From positions 1,674,001 to 1,738,000 of the forward strand of contig NZ_CP023563.1 in NCBI RefSeq assembly GCF_002407185.1: DNA of 64,000 nucleotides. The letters run 5' to 3'. The DNA is from Brachybacterium vulturis (lineage in GTDB: Bacteria; Actinomycetota; Actinomycetes; Actinomycetales; Dermabacteraceae). Both the position numbers and the translations under genes were made by a program. Under the pieces are notes generated by a model. That model saw nothing but the letters and a program-made list of their open reading frames with translations, did no database searches and was not told where the DNA came from. Position 1 is the stretch's first letter. Each line of letters opens with the position of its first letter. Positions 34,177-45,121 of this stretch are shown one piece after another.

Positions 34177-34956
34177 TCAGAGGTTGATGGTCACCTCGCC
34201 GGCCTCGCGGAGCTCGGCGGCGATGGTGGTCGCCGCCTCGTTCTGCTGCTGGCTGACCGACTGCTGGGCCAGCTGCTCCTTGACGTCCTCGAAGGGAGGC
34301 ACCTCGGCCTGCTGACCGCCGGCCTGGGACTGCTGCTCGACCAGCTGGTCGTACTGGGTCTTCAGCTCCTCGTCGCTCGGCGGCTGGATATCGGCCTCCT
34401 GCTCGACGAAGGAGGTCAGCGTGAACTGCGAGGCGGCCTCCTTGCGGATGTCCTTCTCGCTCATGCCCTGCTTCTCGAGCGCCGCGACCACCTCGTCGCC
34501 GGAGCCCAGGCCGTTCTGCTGCGCGATCTCCTCGAGGGTCGCGTCGATGTCCTCTTCGCTCGGCTCGATCCCGGCTTCCTTCGCTCCCTGGACCAGCAGA
34601 CGGTTGTCCACCAGCTGGTTCGCGACCTGCTGCTTGAGCTCCGTCTGGTCCACTTCCTGGCCGGTGCTCTGCTGCTGCATCGCGGCCTGCTGGAACTGCC
34701 CCTCGTACACGGAGACGAACTCGTCCTTGGTGATCTTCTCGCCGTTGACCTCGGCGACGACGTCCGGGACGTCGGAGACATCCGCGTCGGGCAGCTGCGG
34801 CTGCCCGCCGTCGCTGGCCGCAGGCGCCTGGCCGCCCTGGTCGCTGGCGCCCGTGGGGGCGGCCTGGTCACCGCTGCATCCCGTCAGGGCGACCGCCGTC
34901 GTGAGCGTGACAGCGGCGAGCATGCGCCGGAGCGCCCGGTGGCTCGGAATCTTCAC
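34177..34956 (-). CDS. SurA/PrsA-like peptidyl-prolyl isomerase-type lipoprotein
   Basis: A 259-residue protein starting at GTG 34956 after AGGAGG. The N-terminus ends in the lipobox LTGC, giving a membrane-anchored exported protein. After an acidic linker, VVAEVNGEKITKDEFVSVYEGQFQQAAMQQQ begins the SurA N-terminal domain, continuing through QVANQLVDNRLLVQGAKEAGIEPSEEDI. The region that would hold a parvulin domain is replaced by a short Gln-rich helical part, so isomerase activity is doubtful. It is probably a foldase or chaperone for exported proteins. Confidence 0.88.
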   Translation of the reverse strand: MKIPSHRALRRMLAAVTLTTAVALTGCSGDQAAPTGASDQGGQAPAASDGGQPQLPDADVSDVPDVVAEVNGEKITKDEFVSVYEGQFQQAAMQQQSTGQEVDQTELKQQVANQLVDNRLLVQGAKEAGIEPSEEDIDATLEEIAQQNGLGSGDEVVAALEKQGMSEKDIRKEAASQFTLTSFVEQEADIQPPSDEELKTQYDQLVEQQSQAGGQQAEVPPFEDVKEQLAQQSVSQQQNEAATTIAAELREAGEVTINL

Positions 34957-35062
34957 AGTGCCTCCTGAGATCGGTGGAGCGGGCGACAGTACGCCCCGGA
35001 TCCGGGAGTGCGGTGCACGACCGTGCACAGTCCACTCAGGAATCCGCTTGCTGTGGCCAGTG

Positions 35063-36274
35063 TCACGGAATGGTAACGGTGGGGATGCCTTGCGAGGGCT
35101 CGAGCCGACGGCCCCGGGGCCGGGCACCTGCCGGGGAGCAGAGCTCCCGGGCCATGCGTCGAGCGAGCCGGGAATCGTAGCCCGTCAGTCCGGGACGCGC
35201 GACGTAGCCGAGGCACCGAAGGCCGGGCAGCAGCTCGTGGCCGCGGCCGTCGCGGGGGAGCCCTCGGACATCGAGGACCCCGAGATGCCCGATCAGCGGC
35301 GCCAGCCCCGAGGAATAACCGGTGGCCACCACGATCGCGTCCGCCTGGACGTCGGAGCCGTCGCCGAGCCGTGCCGAGTGCTCGCCGAGCTCCACCACGG
35401 CAGGCCGCACCCGGATCCGTTCCTCCCGGATCGCCTCGATCACCTCCGGATCGACCACCGCGATGCCCGCCCCACGGCGCCTCAACGAGGTCATCGCACC
35501 CTCCGTCGGGACGGGCAGCCCGTACGGGGCGAGATCCCCGACCATCGCCGCGGACAGCGAACGCAGCGCGGCATCCGCGATGGCGGCGGGGAGGTGGAGC
35601 ATCAGCGGTGCGCCGAGATCCCCGGCCATCCCCCGGAACTCGCGCAGGAGCAGCGTGGGCGGGGTGCGCACCGACAGGGTCACCTCGGCGGCGCCTGCGA
35701 CGGCCGCCTCGTGGGCGATCTCCATCCCGGTGCTGCCCGCCCCGACGACCAGCACGCGCCGGCCGACGAACGGGGCAGGGTCCTGATAGTGCGCGGCGTG
35801 CACGAGCTGCCCGCGGAACGGTGATCCCACCGCCCATTCGGGCCATGCGGGGGCGTTGAACGGGCCGGTCGCGACGACGACGTGCTCGGAGCGCACGGGG
35901 CCGGCGCTGGTGGCCACGACCCAGCCCTGCTCAGCGGGTTCGATGCGGGTGGCGGTGCACCCGGTGCGGACCTCGATCTCCTGCTCCCGGCAGAAGTCGC
36001 GCAGGTACCTCACGTACTGGTCGCGGGTGGGGAACCGGCCGAACGACCGCGGGAACGGATGCCCGAGCAGGGCCGAGGTGGTTCGGCTGGTGTTGAAGCG
36101 CAGGCCACGGTAGCGGGACGCCCACGCCTGGGCCACCGCGCCCCCCTTCTCCAGCACCGTGACGCGGGCGCCGCGGTGCTGGAGCTGGGCGGCGCTGCTG
36201 AGACCGGCCGGGCCGCTGCCCAGCACCGTGACGGTGGGTGGGGCGACGGTGCGAGCGGTGCGCACGGTATTCAT
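35063..36274 (-). CDS. Flavin-dependent monooxygenase-like oxidoreductase
   Basis: A 403-residue protein with two nucleotide-binding motifs: GSGPAGLSSAAQLQHRGARVTVLEK (FAD, about residues 18-22) and VLVVGAGSTGMEIAHEAA (NADPH, about 175-180). VVVATGPFNAPAWPEW and IVVATGYSSGL fit the flavin-containing monooxygenase group, in which the FATGY-like motif precedes the end. It should hydroxylate or oxidise a small molecule. ATG 36274 overlaps the stop of the methyltransferase gene, so the pair is translationally coupled. Confidence 0.88.
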   Translation of the reverse strand: MNTVRTARTVAPPTVTVLGSGPAGLSSAAQLQHRGARVTVLEKGGAVAQAWASRYRGLRFNTSRTTSALLGHPFPRSFGRFPTRDQYVRYLRDFCREQEIEVRTGCTATRIEPAEQGWVVATSAGPVRSEHVVVATGPFNAPAWPEWAVGSPFRGQLVHAAHYQDPAPFVGRRVLVVGAGSTGMEIAHEAAVAGAAEVTLSVRTPPTLLLREFRGMAGDLGAPLMLHLPAAIADAALRSLSAAMVGDLAPYGLPVPTEGAMTSLRRRGAGIAVVDPEVIEAIREERIRVRPAVVELGEHSARLGDGSDVQADAIVVATGYSSGLAPLIGHLGVLDVRGLPRDGRGHELLPGLRCLGYVARPGLTGYDSRLARRMARELCSPAGARPRGRRLEPSQGIPTVTIP

Positions 36275-37344
36275 GGTCGAGCCTCCAGAACGGTGTGGAA
36301 CGGGGTGTCAGCGGCCCGGCGCACCCGGGAGAAACCGGCCGCCGCGAGCACGCGGCACACCGCGTCGGCGCCCGCCTGGCTGCCCAGGGAGGAGCCGCCG
36401 GGCTGCGACATCGCATTGGGCACGCACAGGCTGGTGGAGGCCGCGAAGCTGATCGCGGCCATCGGAATGGTCGCCACCGTGCTGTCCAGGTCATCGCCCG
36501 CGCGGGGCTCGACCACCATCACGGTGCCGTCGGGCGCGAGCGCCCGGCGGGCATGGGCCGCCGCCGCGGTGGGGTCACCGAGGTCGTGGAGCACGTCGAA
36601 GAAGGTGATGAGGCCGTACCCCGCGATGGGGTAGCCCTCGGCCGAGGCGACCTCGGCGCTCACCCGATCGCTCAGCCCCGCGTCGGAGATCCGGCGGCGA
36701 GCGACGTCGATGGAGCCGGCGTGGAGGTCGAAGCCGGTGTACTGCGAGGCCGGGAACGCCTCCGCCAGCATCAGCAGCGGCGCCGCGTGCCCGCACCCGA
36801 CGTCGGCGACGCGGATGCCGCGGGCCAGCTGCTCCTCCACCCCGTCCAGGGCAGGCAGCCATTCAGGGACCAGGAACCCGCGGTAGGCGGAGCCGAAGAA
36901 CCGCTCGGTGGACTCCAGGATGGTGGGGTCCTGTTCGCCCCAGGGGATCCCGGCACCGGTGCGGAACATCTCGGTGAGCCGGTCGAGCCCCCGGTGCAAC
37001 CCGGTCACCAGCGGTGCCGCCCCGATCAGGCTGGCGGGCGAGTCGTCCGTGGCGAGCACGGCGGCGCGCTCGGGCGGCAGGGCGAAGGTGCCCGTGTCCG
37101 CGTCGTGGTCGACGATCCCGGCGGCGGTCTGCTGGGACAGCCATTCCCGCAGGGGGCGTTCGAGCGTCCCGCAGCGGGCGGCGAGCTGGGCGGGGGTGAG
37201 GGGTCCCGCCTCGCCGAGAGCGGCATAGAGGCCGAGGCGGTCGCCGATCACCATCATCGCGGTGGTGGCGCCGCCGCTCAGGGAGGCCGCCACCTGCTGG
37301 GCGAAGGCTTCCACGGCAGTGGGGTCGAGGTCGGTGGTGGTCAT
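36271..37344 (-). CDS. SAM-dependent methyltransferase with N-terminal winged-helix dimerisation domain
   Basis: A 357-residue protein. The N-terminal 100 residues (VIGDRLGLYAALGEAGPLTPAQLAARCGTLERPLREWLSQQTAAGIV) form the winged-helix-like domain of plant-type O-methyltransferases. The SAM-binding motif is VADVGCGHAAPLLMLAEAFP (about residues 178-183), followed by YTGFDLHAGSI and LITFFDVLHDLGDP. The class methylates small molecules. AGGAGG lies 7 bases before ATG 37344. It is coupled to a flavin monooxygenase and diverges from an AfsR-like regulator, which suggests a small specialised-metabolism unit. Confidence 0.9.
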   Translation of the reverse strand: MTTTDLDPTAVEAFAQQVAASLSGGATTAMMVIGDRLGLYAALGEAGPLTPAQLAARCGTLERPLREWLSQQTAAGIVDHDADTGTFALPPERAAVLATDDSPASLIGAAPLVTGLHRGLDRLTEMFRTGAGIPWGEQDPTILESTERFFGSAYRGFLVPEWLPALDGVEEQLARGIRVADVGCGHAAPLLMLAEAFPASQYTGFDLHAGSIDVARRRISDAGLSDRVSAEVASAEGYPIAGYGLITFFDVLHDLGDPTAAAAHARRALAPDGTVMVVEPRAGDDLDSTVATIPMAAISFAASTSLCVPNAMSQPGGSSLGSQAGADAVCRVLAAAGFSRVRRAADTPFHTVLEARP

Positions 37345-37437
37345 GACTGATCCTCCTGGCAGTGGTCGTGGAACCCAGACTGTGGGATCCTCCTTTCATG
37401 GACCTTTCAGCCCGCTGGCCATGGCGGGAAGGCCGCC

Positions 37438-40308
37438 GTGAGTGAGCTCCGCTTCCTGGTGCTGGGCCCCGTGGAGGTGCTCCTCGGGGACGAGCCCCTG
37501 CGGCTGCCGTCGGGTCACCAGCAGGCGGTCCTGGCGTGCCTGTTGGTGCACCCCGGGCAGGTGGTGAGCGGGGACCTGCTCATCGAGGCGGTCTGGCCCG
37601 GGGCCCTGCCTGCGAACCCGCGCGGGGCGCTCCACACCGTCATCTCCCGCCTGCGCAGCACTCTCGGCGAGGCCGCGATCGACTCGGCGCCAGGCGGGTA
37701 CCGGCTGTGCGTGGCCTCCGGGAGGATCGACGCCCAGCGATTCGAGCAGCTGCGCCGGGAAGCGCACCGGGCCGGGCCGCCGCGGTCCCTCGAGCTCTTC
37801 GAGCAGGCCCGGGCGCTGTGGCGCGGGCCCGCCTACGGTGAGCATGCAGAGCTCGGCGCCGTCACCGCCGAGGCCGCGCGCCTGGACCGGCTCGGCAGCG
37901 ACACCCTCGAGGAGCACGCCGCCGCGCTGGGGGAGTGCGGGCGGCACGGTGAGGCCGCGAGCGTGCTCGCCCAGCTGCTCGCCGCGGACCCCTTCCGAGA
38001 GCATGCCGTCGAGCTGCTGATGGGCGCCCTGCACGACGCCGGTCGACCGGCCGAGGCCCTCGAACGCTTCCGCTCCTATCGGGATCAGCTGGCCGCGGAG
38101 CTCGGTCTCGATCCCGGGCCGGCGCTGCTCGCGCTCCAGGGAAGGATCCTGGGCCGCGACCCGCCCCCGCAGCCCGCGCGCGGCACCGACCCGGGATGGT
38201 CCCGGGTCCCGCCGGTCTGGGTGGACACCTCCGGCGCGTTCCTCGGCCGGGCCCGGGAACAGCAGGAACTGGTGCACCTGGTCGGGGGGAACCGCCTGGT
38301 CACCGTCACCGGGGTCGGTGGGGTGGGCAAGACCCGCTTGGTCGCCGAGACGCTGCCCGCGCTGATGCAGAACCGGGCGGCGGTCGTGGTCGAGCTGTCC
38401 GTCGCCGTCCCGGGGCAGGTGACCGGCCGTGTGGCGCGAGCGCTCGGCCTCCGCCGTTCCCGGGCCGAGGACATCGTGGAGCTGCTGAGCCTGTCGCGGC
38501 TGCTGCTCGTCCTGGACAACTGCGAGCACGTGCGCGAGGAGGTGGCGGCGCTCGCCGCGGAGGTGGCGCGGCACTGCGCCGGGGTGCGGATCGTGGCCAC
38601 CAGCCGGCATCGGCTGGAGGTCGCCGCCGAGCAGGTGCTGACCGTGGAGCCCTTCGCCGCGCCGAGCACCCCGGGGGACGAGGACCCCGCCGTCCAGCTG
38701 TTCGCGGAACGGCTCGCCCGGGTGCGTCATGCGGCCGATCTCGGGAGGCCGGTGTCCGTCCAGCGTCTCTGCCGGCGCCTGGACGGGCTCCCCCTGGCCA
38801 TCGAGCTGGCGGCCTCCCGGGCGGCGACGATCGGGGTGGACGCGGTCGCGGAGCTGCTCGCGCGAGAGCCCGGGTCCGCCCTGCCCGAGCTCACTCCCAT
38901 CGTGGACTGGTCCGTCCGCCTCCTCACCGCGCGACAGCGCGACCTGCTGTGCCGGCTCACGGTGTTCGCCGGGCCGTTCGACCAGGAGGCCGCGTGCGCG
39001 GTCGCACCGCACGCCGCTGCCCGCTCGGACCCTGCGCGGACCGCGACCGATCTCGCGGAGCTGGTCGCCGCCCATCTCGTGGTCCGTCGTCCCGGAGAGG
39101 AGGGCGAGGCGGAGTTCGGGATGCTGGCGATGGTGCGGGACCGCGCGATCCAGCTGCTGGAGGACTCCGGGGAGGCGGAGCGGACCAGAGAGGCGCATGC
39201 GCGCTGGGTCGCCGCCGTGATGCGACGCGGGGCACGGGACTGGATCGGCGGCGCCACGGCGGCTGCCTCGAGGCGACTGACCGGCCGCGCCCCCGACGTC
39301 GCCGTCGCTCTGCGGTGGGCGCTGCATGCCGGACATCTCGATCAGGCTGCGGAGATCGTGGTGCCGCTCAAGCTGCACATGCACTGGCTCGGCGACGTGG
39401 GCCTCGGGGATCTCGTCGTCGAGACGGCGCAGAGGTGCGCGAGCGGGTCCCCCGGCGGCACGTCGAGCGCCGTGGCCGCCGGCGCCCTGGCCTGTGCGGA
39501 GCGCGGCTCGACCGCCGCCGCCCAGCGTCTGGCACACCGTGTCCTGGCCCAGGAGCTGCCTCCCCAGGGGCAGGCGCTGGCGGGCATCGCCATGGCCGTC
39601 GCCACCTTGTACGAGGGGGACCTGACCGGGGCCGCCCACTGGTCCCGCACCGTCGCGGACCAGCCGCGCGTCGCGGTGGGACATCGCGCCGACGCCGGCG
39701 GCACCCTCACCCTCGCCCTGGTCTATGCCGGGGAGGTCGACGCAGCCCGCCGAGCGGTGCGCCTGGCCCTGCTGGGTGCGCAGGCGGCCGGGGCCGAGGC
39801 GGCGCACGCCTTCGCGCTGTATGCCGCAGGAGAGCTCGCGGTGGTGGAGGAGCCCGAGCGTGCCGCGGCGCTGCTCCGAGATGCCGCCGCACGAGCCGAC
39901 GAGATCGATGCCCGGCACATCTCGCAGGTGGCGAGGCTGGCGCTGCTGGCCGTGCTGGGGCGGACCGGGGCAGGGGACGAGGCGCTGGAGATCGCCGGAC
40001 CGCTGCTGCATGACATCCGGCTCGCGGGCGCCTGGCCCCAGGCCTGGACGACGGTGCGCCTGGTGGCCGAGCTGCTGCTGGCACGGCACCGCTTCCCGGA
40101 TGCGGCCCTGCTGCACAGCGCCGTCGACCTCGCCACCGGGGCGCCGCCCCTGATCGCAGCGGATGTGGAGCGGGGCGTCGGCGAGCAGCTCCGGGACGCC
40201 CTCGGCGAGGACGTGCTGCACGGCATCATCCGGGTCTCCGCGGGGCTGTCCCGCACCCAGGTCCTGGATCGCGCGGCGGCCCTGGTGGCGGAGGAGCGTC
40301 GCGCCTGA
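37438..40308 (+). CDS. AfsR/SARP-family transcriptional regulator with BTAD and NTPase domains
   Basis: A 956-residue regulator. The first 95 residues are the OmpR-like winged helix of SARPs (LRFLVLGPVEVLLGDEPLRLPSGHQQAVLACLLVHPGQVVSGDLLIEAVWP, cut here). Residues about 100-240 form the BTAD domain, ending YRDQLAAELGLDPGPALLALQ. An NB-ARC-like NTPase follows, with Walker A GVGGVGKT (about 292), LLVLDNCEH (Walker B) and IVATSRHRL. The rest is TPR-like repeats. Start GTG 37438 has GGAAGG upstream; nearby ATGs run into stops. Divergent orientation to the methyltransferase-monooxygenase pair, 93 bases away, suggests it controls them. Confidence 0.92.
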   Translation: MSELRFLVLGPVEVLLGDEPLRLPSGHQQAVLACLLVHPGQVVSGDLLIEAVWPGALPANPRGALHTVISRLRSTLGEAAIDSAPGGYRLCVASGRIDAQRFEQLRREAHRAGPPRSLELFEQARALWRGPAYGEHAELGAVTAEAARLDRLGSDTLEEHAAALGECGRHGEAASVLAQLLAADPFREHAVELLMGALHDAGRPAEALERFRSYRDQLAAELGLDPGPALLALQGRILGRDPPPQPARGTDPGWSRVPPVWVDTSGAFLGRAREQQELVHLVGGNRLVTVTGVGGVGKTRLVAETLPALMQNRAAVVVELSVAVPGQVTGRVARALGLRRSRAEDIVELLSLSRLLLVLDNCEHVREEVAALAAEVARHCAGVRIVATSRHRLEVAAEQVLTVEPFAAPSTPGDEDPAVQLFAERLARVRHAADLGRPVSVQRLCRRLDGLPLAIELAASRAATIGVDAVAELLAREPGSALPELTPIVDWSVRLLTARQRDLLCRLTVFAGPFDQEAACAVAPHAAARSDPARTATDLAELVAAHLVVRRPGEEGEAEFGMLAMVRDRAIQLLEDSGEAERTREAHARWVAAVMRRGARDWIGGATAAASRRLTGRAPDVAVALRWALHAGHLDQAAEIVVPLKLHMHWLGDVGLGDLVVETAQRCASGSPGGTSSAVAAGALACAERGSTAAAQRLAHRVLAQELPPQGQALAGIAMAVATLYEGDLTGAAHWSRTVADQPRVAVGHRADAGGTLTLALVYAGEVDAARRAVRLALLGAQAAGAEAAHAFALYAAGELAVVEEPERAAALLRDAAARADEIDARHISQVARLALLAVLGRTGAGDEALEIAGPLLHDIRLAGAWPQAWTTVRLVAELLLARHRFPDAALLHSAVDLATGAPPLIAADVERGVGEQLRDALGEDVLHGIIRVSAGLSRTQVLDRAAALVAEERRA

Positions 40309-40353
40309 CGAGGCCGGCGGTGCCGTCCCGGCCGCCGACGCGCCGCGACGGGG

Positions 40354-41202
40354 TCAGTACCCGATGGACCTCAGGTACTCCCGGGAGTCGCGGATGCAGT
40401 CGATCGGGTCGCGGCCGTAGGTGTCGTCCTGCTCGATGAGGAAGTACTCGGCGCCGGCCTGCTCCGCCGCCGGCAGCAGCGCGGGCCAGTTCATGTTGCC
40501 CTGGCCCACCTCCGCGAACTGGGTGAGGGACAGGAACTCGGCCTGGAACTCCGCCCACTCGATCTCCTTCGCCTCGGCCTTGCGGTAGGTCTCCAGGGAC
40601 ACCGGAGCGATGCGGAAGTCCTTGACGTGGATCAGCTTGCAGACCCCGGAGTAGGCCTCGAGCATGTCCAGCGGTGCCATCCCGCCGCGCTGGACCCAGT
40701 GCAGATCCACCTCGAACAGCAGCGAGGGCGCGACCCGGCGCACGATGTCGAAGATCCGCTCACCGTCGAACTGGATGAGGTCCACGTGGTGGTTGTGGTA
40801 GCACAGCGTGATGCCCTGCGCGGCGAGACGAGCGGCGTAGGGCTCCACCGAAGCGGCCCACTCCTCGCAGGCCTCCTTCGAGGTCATCGCCAGATGGGGC
40901 ATCATGCCGATCCGCAGGAAGCGCGAGCCGGTCTTCGCGCAGGCCTCGACGGCGCGGTCGAACTCGGTCTCGAGCGCGAAGCCGTTGCCTCCGGGGGCGA
41001 TCGAGACGCTCATCGCGGCGGTCTCGACACCGAAGTCGGCCCTGCCGCGCACCAGGTCGTCGATCAGCGCATCGGTCATCTCCACCTGGGAGACCTCGAC
41101 GGCGTCGATGTCGAGCTCGCGCACCTGGCGCAGCACCTCGTACATCCCTTTCTCGTGGATCTGCTCCTTGAGCATCATGAGCTGGAGTCCGAGGACGGGC
41201 AT
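40354..41202 (-). CDS. Sugar phosphate isomerase/epimerase (TIM barrel)
   Basis: A 282-residue protein of the AP-endonuclease-2-like sugar isomerase family. LGLQLMMLKEQIHEKGMYEVLRQVRELDIDAVEVSQVEM leads, followed by CYHNHHVDLIQFDGERIFDIV (metal His), LLFEVDLHWVQRGG (metal Asp/His) and LIHVKDFRIAP. Gene pairing with a Gfo/Idh/MocA dehydrogenase is typical of inositol- or sugar-acid-type catabolism; the substrate cannot be assigned. AAGGAG lies 8 bases before ATG 41202. It is the second gene of the pair, 86 bases after the dehydrogenase. Confidence 0.9.
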   Translation of the reverse strand: MPVLGLQLMMLKEQIHEKGMYEVLRQVRELDIDAVEVSQVEMTDALIDDLVRGRADFGVETAAMSVSIAPGGNGFALETEFDRAVEACAKTGSRFLRIGMMPHLAMTSKEACEEWAASVEPYAARLAAQGITLCYHNHHVDLIQFDGERIFDIVRRVAPSLLFEVDLHWVQRGGMAPLDMLEAYSGVCKLIHVKDFRIAPVSLETYRKAEAKEIEWAEFQAEFLSLTQFAEVGQGNMNWPALLPAAEQAGAEYFLIEQDDTYGRDPIDCIRDSREYLRSIGY

Positions 41203-41288
41203 GGTGTACTCCTTCGAGACGTGGTGGGGATCGACGGCGGGGGAGGGGGCGTGCGAGGGTCGGGACCGGCCCTGGCGGGGAGGGTCGT

Positions 41289-42461
41289 TCAGGAGCGGGT
41301 GGGGAACGTCCCCTCCTCCTCGATGCGCCGGTTGAGCTCGGCGAGGTACTCCTCGGCCGGGTAGTCGACCAGGTCGATCTCGCGACCGGTCCAGGCCGAC
41401 AGCTGCATGCCGGAGGCCAGGCGCACGCCGTTGATGCCCTCGGCGCCATCGGCGATCAGCGGGGTGCCGTCGTTGATGTTCGCGGCGAAGTTGGTCAGGA
41501 CGTCGATGTGCTGCTGGCCCCACACCGACTCGTACTCCTTCTCCTCGACGGTGAAGACGGAGGAGGGGTCCATCTCGCCGCGGAACAGCTGGGCGACCTC
41601 CTGCATGGTCATCTTCTCGCTGAGGGTGCGCTCATCCTCCGCCAGGCGGTAGATGGTCACCTTCTTGGAGCTGTCCACGACGACCTTGCCCCGGTCGAAG
41701 AGCATCTCCAGGCGGTCCGTGCCGAAGATGTCGTTCGTGCAGGTGATGAAGCTGCCGGTGACGCCGTCCCCGAAGTCGACGACCGCATTGACCTCGTCCT
41801 CGGTGGCGATGTCGCGCTGGAAGCCGAAGGCCAGCTTCGCGAAGACCTTCTTCGGCGCACCGCACAGCCACTGCCAGAGGTCCAGCTGGTGGGGGGCCTG
41901 GTTGACCAGGACGCCACCGCCCTCGCCGCCCCAGGTCGCGCGCCAGGCCGACTGGTCGTAGTAGCCCTGCGGGCGCCACCAGGTGGTGATGATCCATGAG
42001 GTGTGGCGCAGCGCGCCGAGCTCACCGGAATCGATGAGCTCCTTCAGCTCCGTGTACACCGGGTTGGTGCGCTGGTTGAACATGATCGCGAAGGTGGTCT
42101 CGGGATGCGCCGCCGCGAAGGAGTTCATCTCCTCGACCTGCGTGGTGTAGACGCCCGCCGGCTTCTCGGTGAGGGTGTGGATGCCCTTGCCGATCGCGGT
42201 GATCGTCATCTCCGCGTGGTCGAAGTGCGGCACGGTGGTGACCACCGCGTCGACGTCGCCGGAATCCAGCATCGCGATGTAGTCGTCGTAGAAGGGGACG
42301 TCCGGGTAGGTCTCCGCGGCGACCTGCTGCTTGGCGGGGTCGGTGTCGGCGATGGCGCCGAGGGTCATGCCCTCGATCCTGCCGTCGGTCACGACGCCGG
42401 CGTACATGCCACCCTGGGCGCCGAGCCCGATGATCCCGAGGCGGACGTTCTTCGTCGACAT
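41289..42461 (-). CDS. Gfo/Idh/MocA family oxidoreductase
   Basis: A 390-residue NAD(P)-dependent dehydrogenase. The cofactor motif is GIIGLGAQGGMYAG (about residues 9-22). LTEKPAGVYTTQVEEM is the EKP motif holding the catalytic Lys (near 100). GGGVLVNQAPHQLDLWQWLCG supplies the conserved Asp/His. Family members oxidise sugars, inositols or their derivatives. GGAG lies 8 bases before ATG 42461. It is the first gene of the pair with the isomerase. Confidence 0.92.
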   Translation of the reverse strand: MSTKNVRLGIIGLGAQGGMYAGVVTDGRIEGMTLGAIADTDPAKQQVAAETYPDVPFYDDYIAMLDSGDVDAVVTTVPHFDHAEMTITAIGKGIHTLTEKPAGVYTTQVEEMNSFAAAHPETTFAIMFNQRTNPVYTELKELIDSGELGALRHTSWIITTWWRPQGYYDQSAWRATWGGEGGGVLVNQAPHQLDLWQWLCGAPKKVFAKLAFGFQRDIATEDEVNAVVDFGDGVTGSFITCTNDIFGTDRLEMLFDRGKVVVDSSKKVTIYRLAEDERTLSEKMTMQEVAQLFRGEMDPSSVFTVEEKEYESVWGQQHIDVLTNFAANINDGTPLIADGAEGINGVRLASGMQLSAWTGREIDLVDYPAEEYLAELNRRIEEEGTFPTRS

Positions 42462-42929
42462 GGTGTCTCCGTTCAGTGGTGGATGCCCGCGACCCGGAGG
42501 GAGGGCGCGGCCGATGAGAGGTGTGCGGGCCTGCCGGAAAGCCGTCCTACCAGGGGCGGAGGCACTGCCGACGATACTGCCTCCGGTCCCGACCGGACGG
42601 CGCGGCAGTGGTGCTCGACATTGTGCTCCTCGGTGCTCATCGGTGAGTGGGGTCGGCGCTGATCCGCCGTCGGCATCTCGGCCCTGCCGTTCCTGCTCGC
42701 GCGGGACAGGGCGGTCCGTGACCCGAGTCTGCCCAGCGGTCTCGGGAAGAGGTAGGGGTTGCCGGAGGTTGCAGCGCTGCTGCCGGGTGTTGCTCCGTCC
42801 TCGGCGGGTCACCGGGTGGACGAGGAACGGCCGGGCCACCCGCGAGGGTGACCCGGCCGTCCGGGAGCTGCGGCGAGGCCGCGCGGCGATGGCGGTCCGA
42901 GGCGAACGGACCGTTGCTGCCGGAGTGGA
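42462..42929. other. Intergenic region between two leftward genes
   Basis: These 468 bases hold no supported gene. They carry the rpf terminator (42827-42860) and must carry the promoter of the dehydrogenase-isomerase pair. ACATTGTGCTCC at about 42619 has a -10-like look, but nothing is convincing. No operator was identified with confidence. Confidence 0.5.
42827..42860 (-). terminator. Hairpin terminator after rpf
   Basis: A 15-base stem with one mismatch: ACGGCCGGGCCACCC, loop GCGA, then GGGTGACCCGGCCGT. It starts 70 bases after the rpf stop in the direction of transcription. There is no T-run, as is common in high-GC actinobacteria. Confidence 0.75.
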
Positions 42930-44267
<1,338 letters not shown>

Positions 44268-45029
44268 ATGCGACGAAGCATCGACCGGGCCGGCGGAGAC
44301 CGGAGCGTCCGCGCCGCGGCGGCGTCCGCGTCTGCGCTCTGCGGGGCGCTGCTGTGCGGGATCGCGCTCGTGCACCTGGCGGCACAGCTGCTCGGCAACG
44401 TGCCCCTCGCGGGCCTCACCCAGGTGCTGCTGATGCCGCTGCTGGCCGCCGCGCTGTGGGCGGGCACCACCGCCCCGCGCCCCCTGATGGTGCGCCTGGC
44501 ACTGGTGGCGCTGGGGTTCTCCTGGCTGGGGGACGTCATCCCGCGCTTCGTCGGTGGTGAGCCCGGATTCCTCGGGATGCTGGGCAGCTTCCTGGTCGCA
44601 CAGCTGGTGTTCGCGCTCGCCTTCTGGCCGCGACGGGGCCGCTCGGTGCTGCGCAGCCCGCTGAAGGTGCTGCCCTACCTCGCCGTGGCAGTGAGCATCA
44701 TCGTGCTGTGCGCGCCGGGCGCCGGCTCGCTGCTGCCCACCGTCACGGTGTACGCGGCCGCGATCGGCGCGATGGCGGTGCTGGCCACCGGAATGGGCCG
44801 GCGCGGCGGTCTCGGGGGAGCGCTGTTCGTGCTCTCCGATGCGCTGATCGCACTGCGCGCGTTCGGGGTGCTCACCCTCCCGGCCCACGAGACGTGGGTG
44901 ATGGCCACCTACATCACCGCGCAGGTGCTGCTGATCCTCGCCGTGCGCTCCGTGTCGCGGACGGACCCGCCCGAGGGCGACGGGACGGTGCCCGGAGGAC
45001 GCTCCGCGGAGCGCCGTCGACGAGGCTGA
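44268..45029 (+). CDS. Lysoplasmalogenase (YhhN/TMEM86 family)
   Basis: A 253-residue membrane protein with about eight hydrophobic segments. The family residues are present: ALGFSWLGDVIPRF (conserved Gly-Asp) and ALFVLSDALIALRAF (conserved Ser-Asp), with KVLPYLAVAV between. The family hydrolyses the vinyl ether of lysoplasmalogens, but many bacterial members are untested. ATG 44268 has no ribosome site but has TACGCT 6 bases upstream, so the message may be leaderless. The C-terminal 25 residues are an Arg/Gly/Asp-rich tail. Confidence 0.88.
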   Translation: MRRSIDRAGGDRSVRAAAASASALCGALLCGIALVHLAAQLLGNVPLAGLTQVLLMPLLAAALWAGTTAPRPLMVRLALVALGFSWLGDVIPRFVGGEPGFLGMLGSFLVAQLVFALAFWPRRGRSVLRSPLKVLPYLAVAVSIIVLCAPGAGSLLPTVTVYAAAIGAMAVLATGMGRRGGLGGALFVLSDALIALRAFGVLTLPAHETWVMATYITAQVLLILAVRSVSRTDPPEGDGTVPGGRSAERRRRG

Positions 45030-45121
45030 CGGGAGGGGTCAGCGACCCTGCTGCCGTCGCCGAGGCTGCCGGCAGCTCCGGGACGGGCACTCAGGAGGCC
45101 CGGCCGGGGAGCGTTCCCGGT

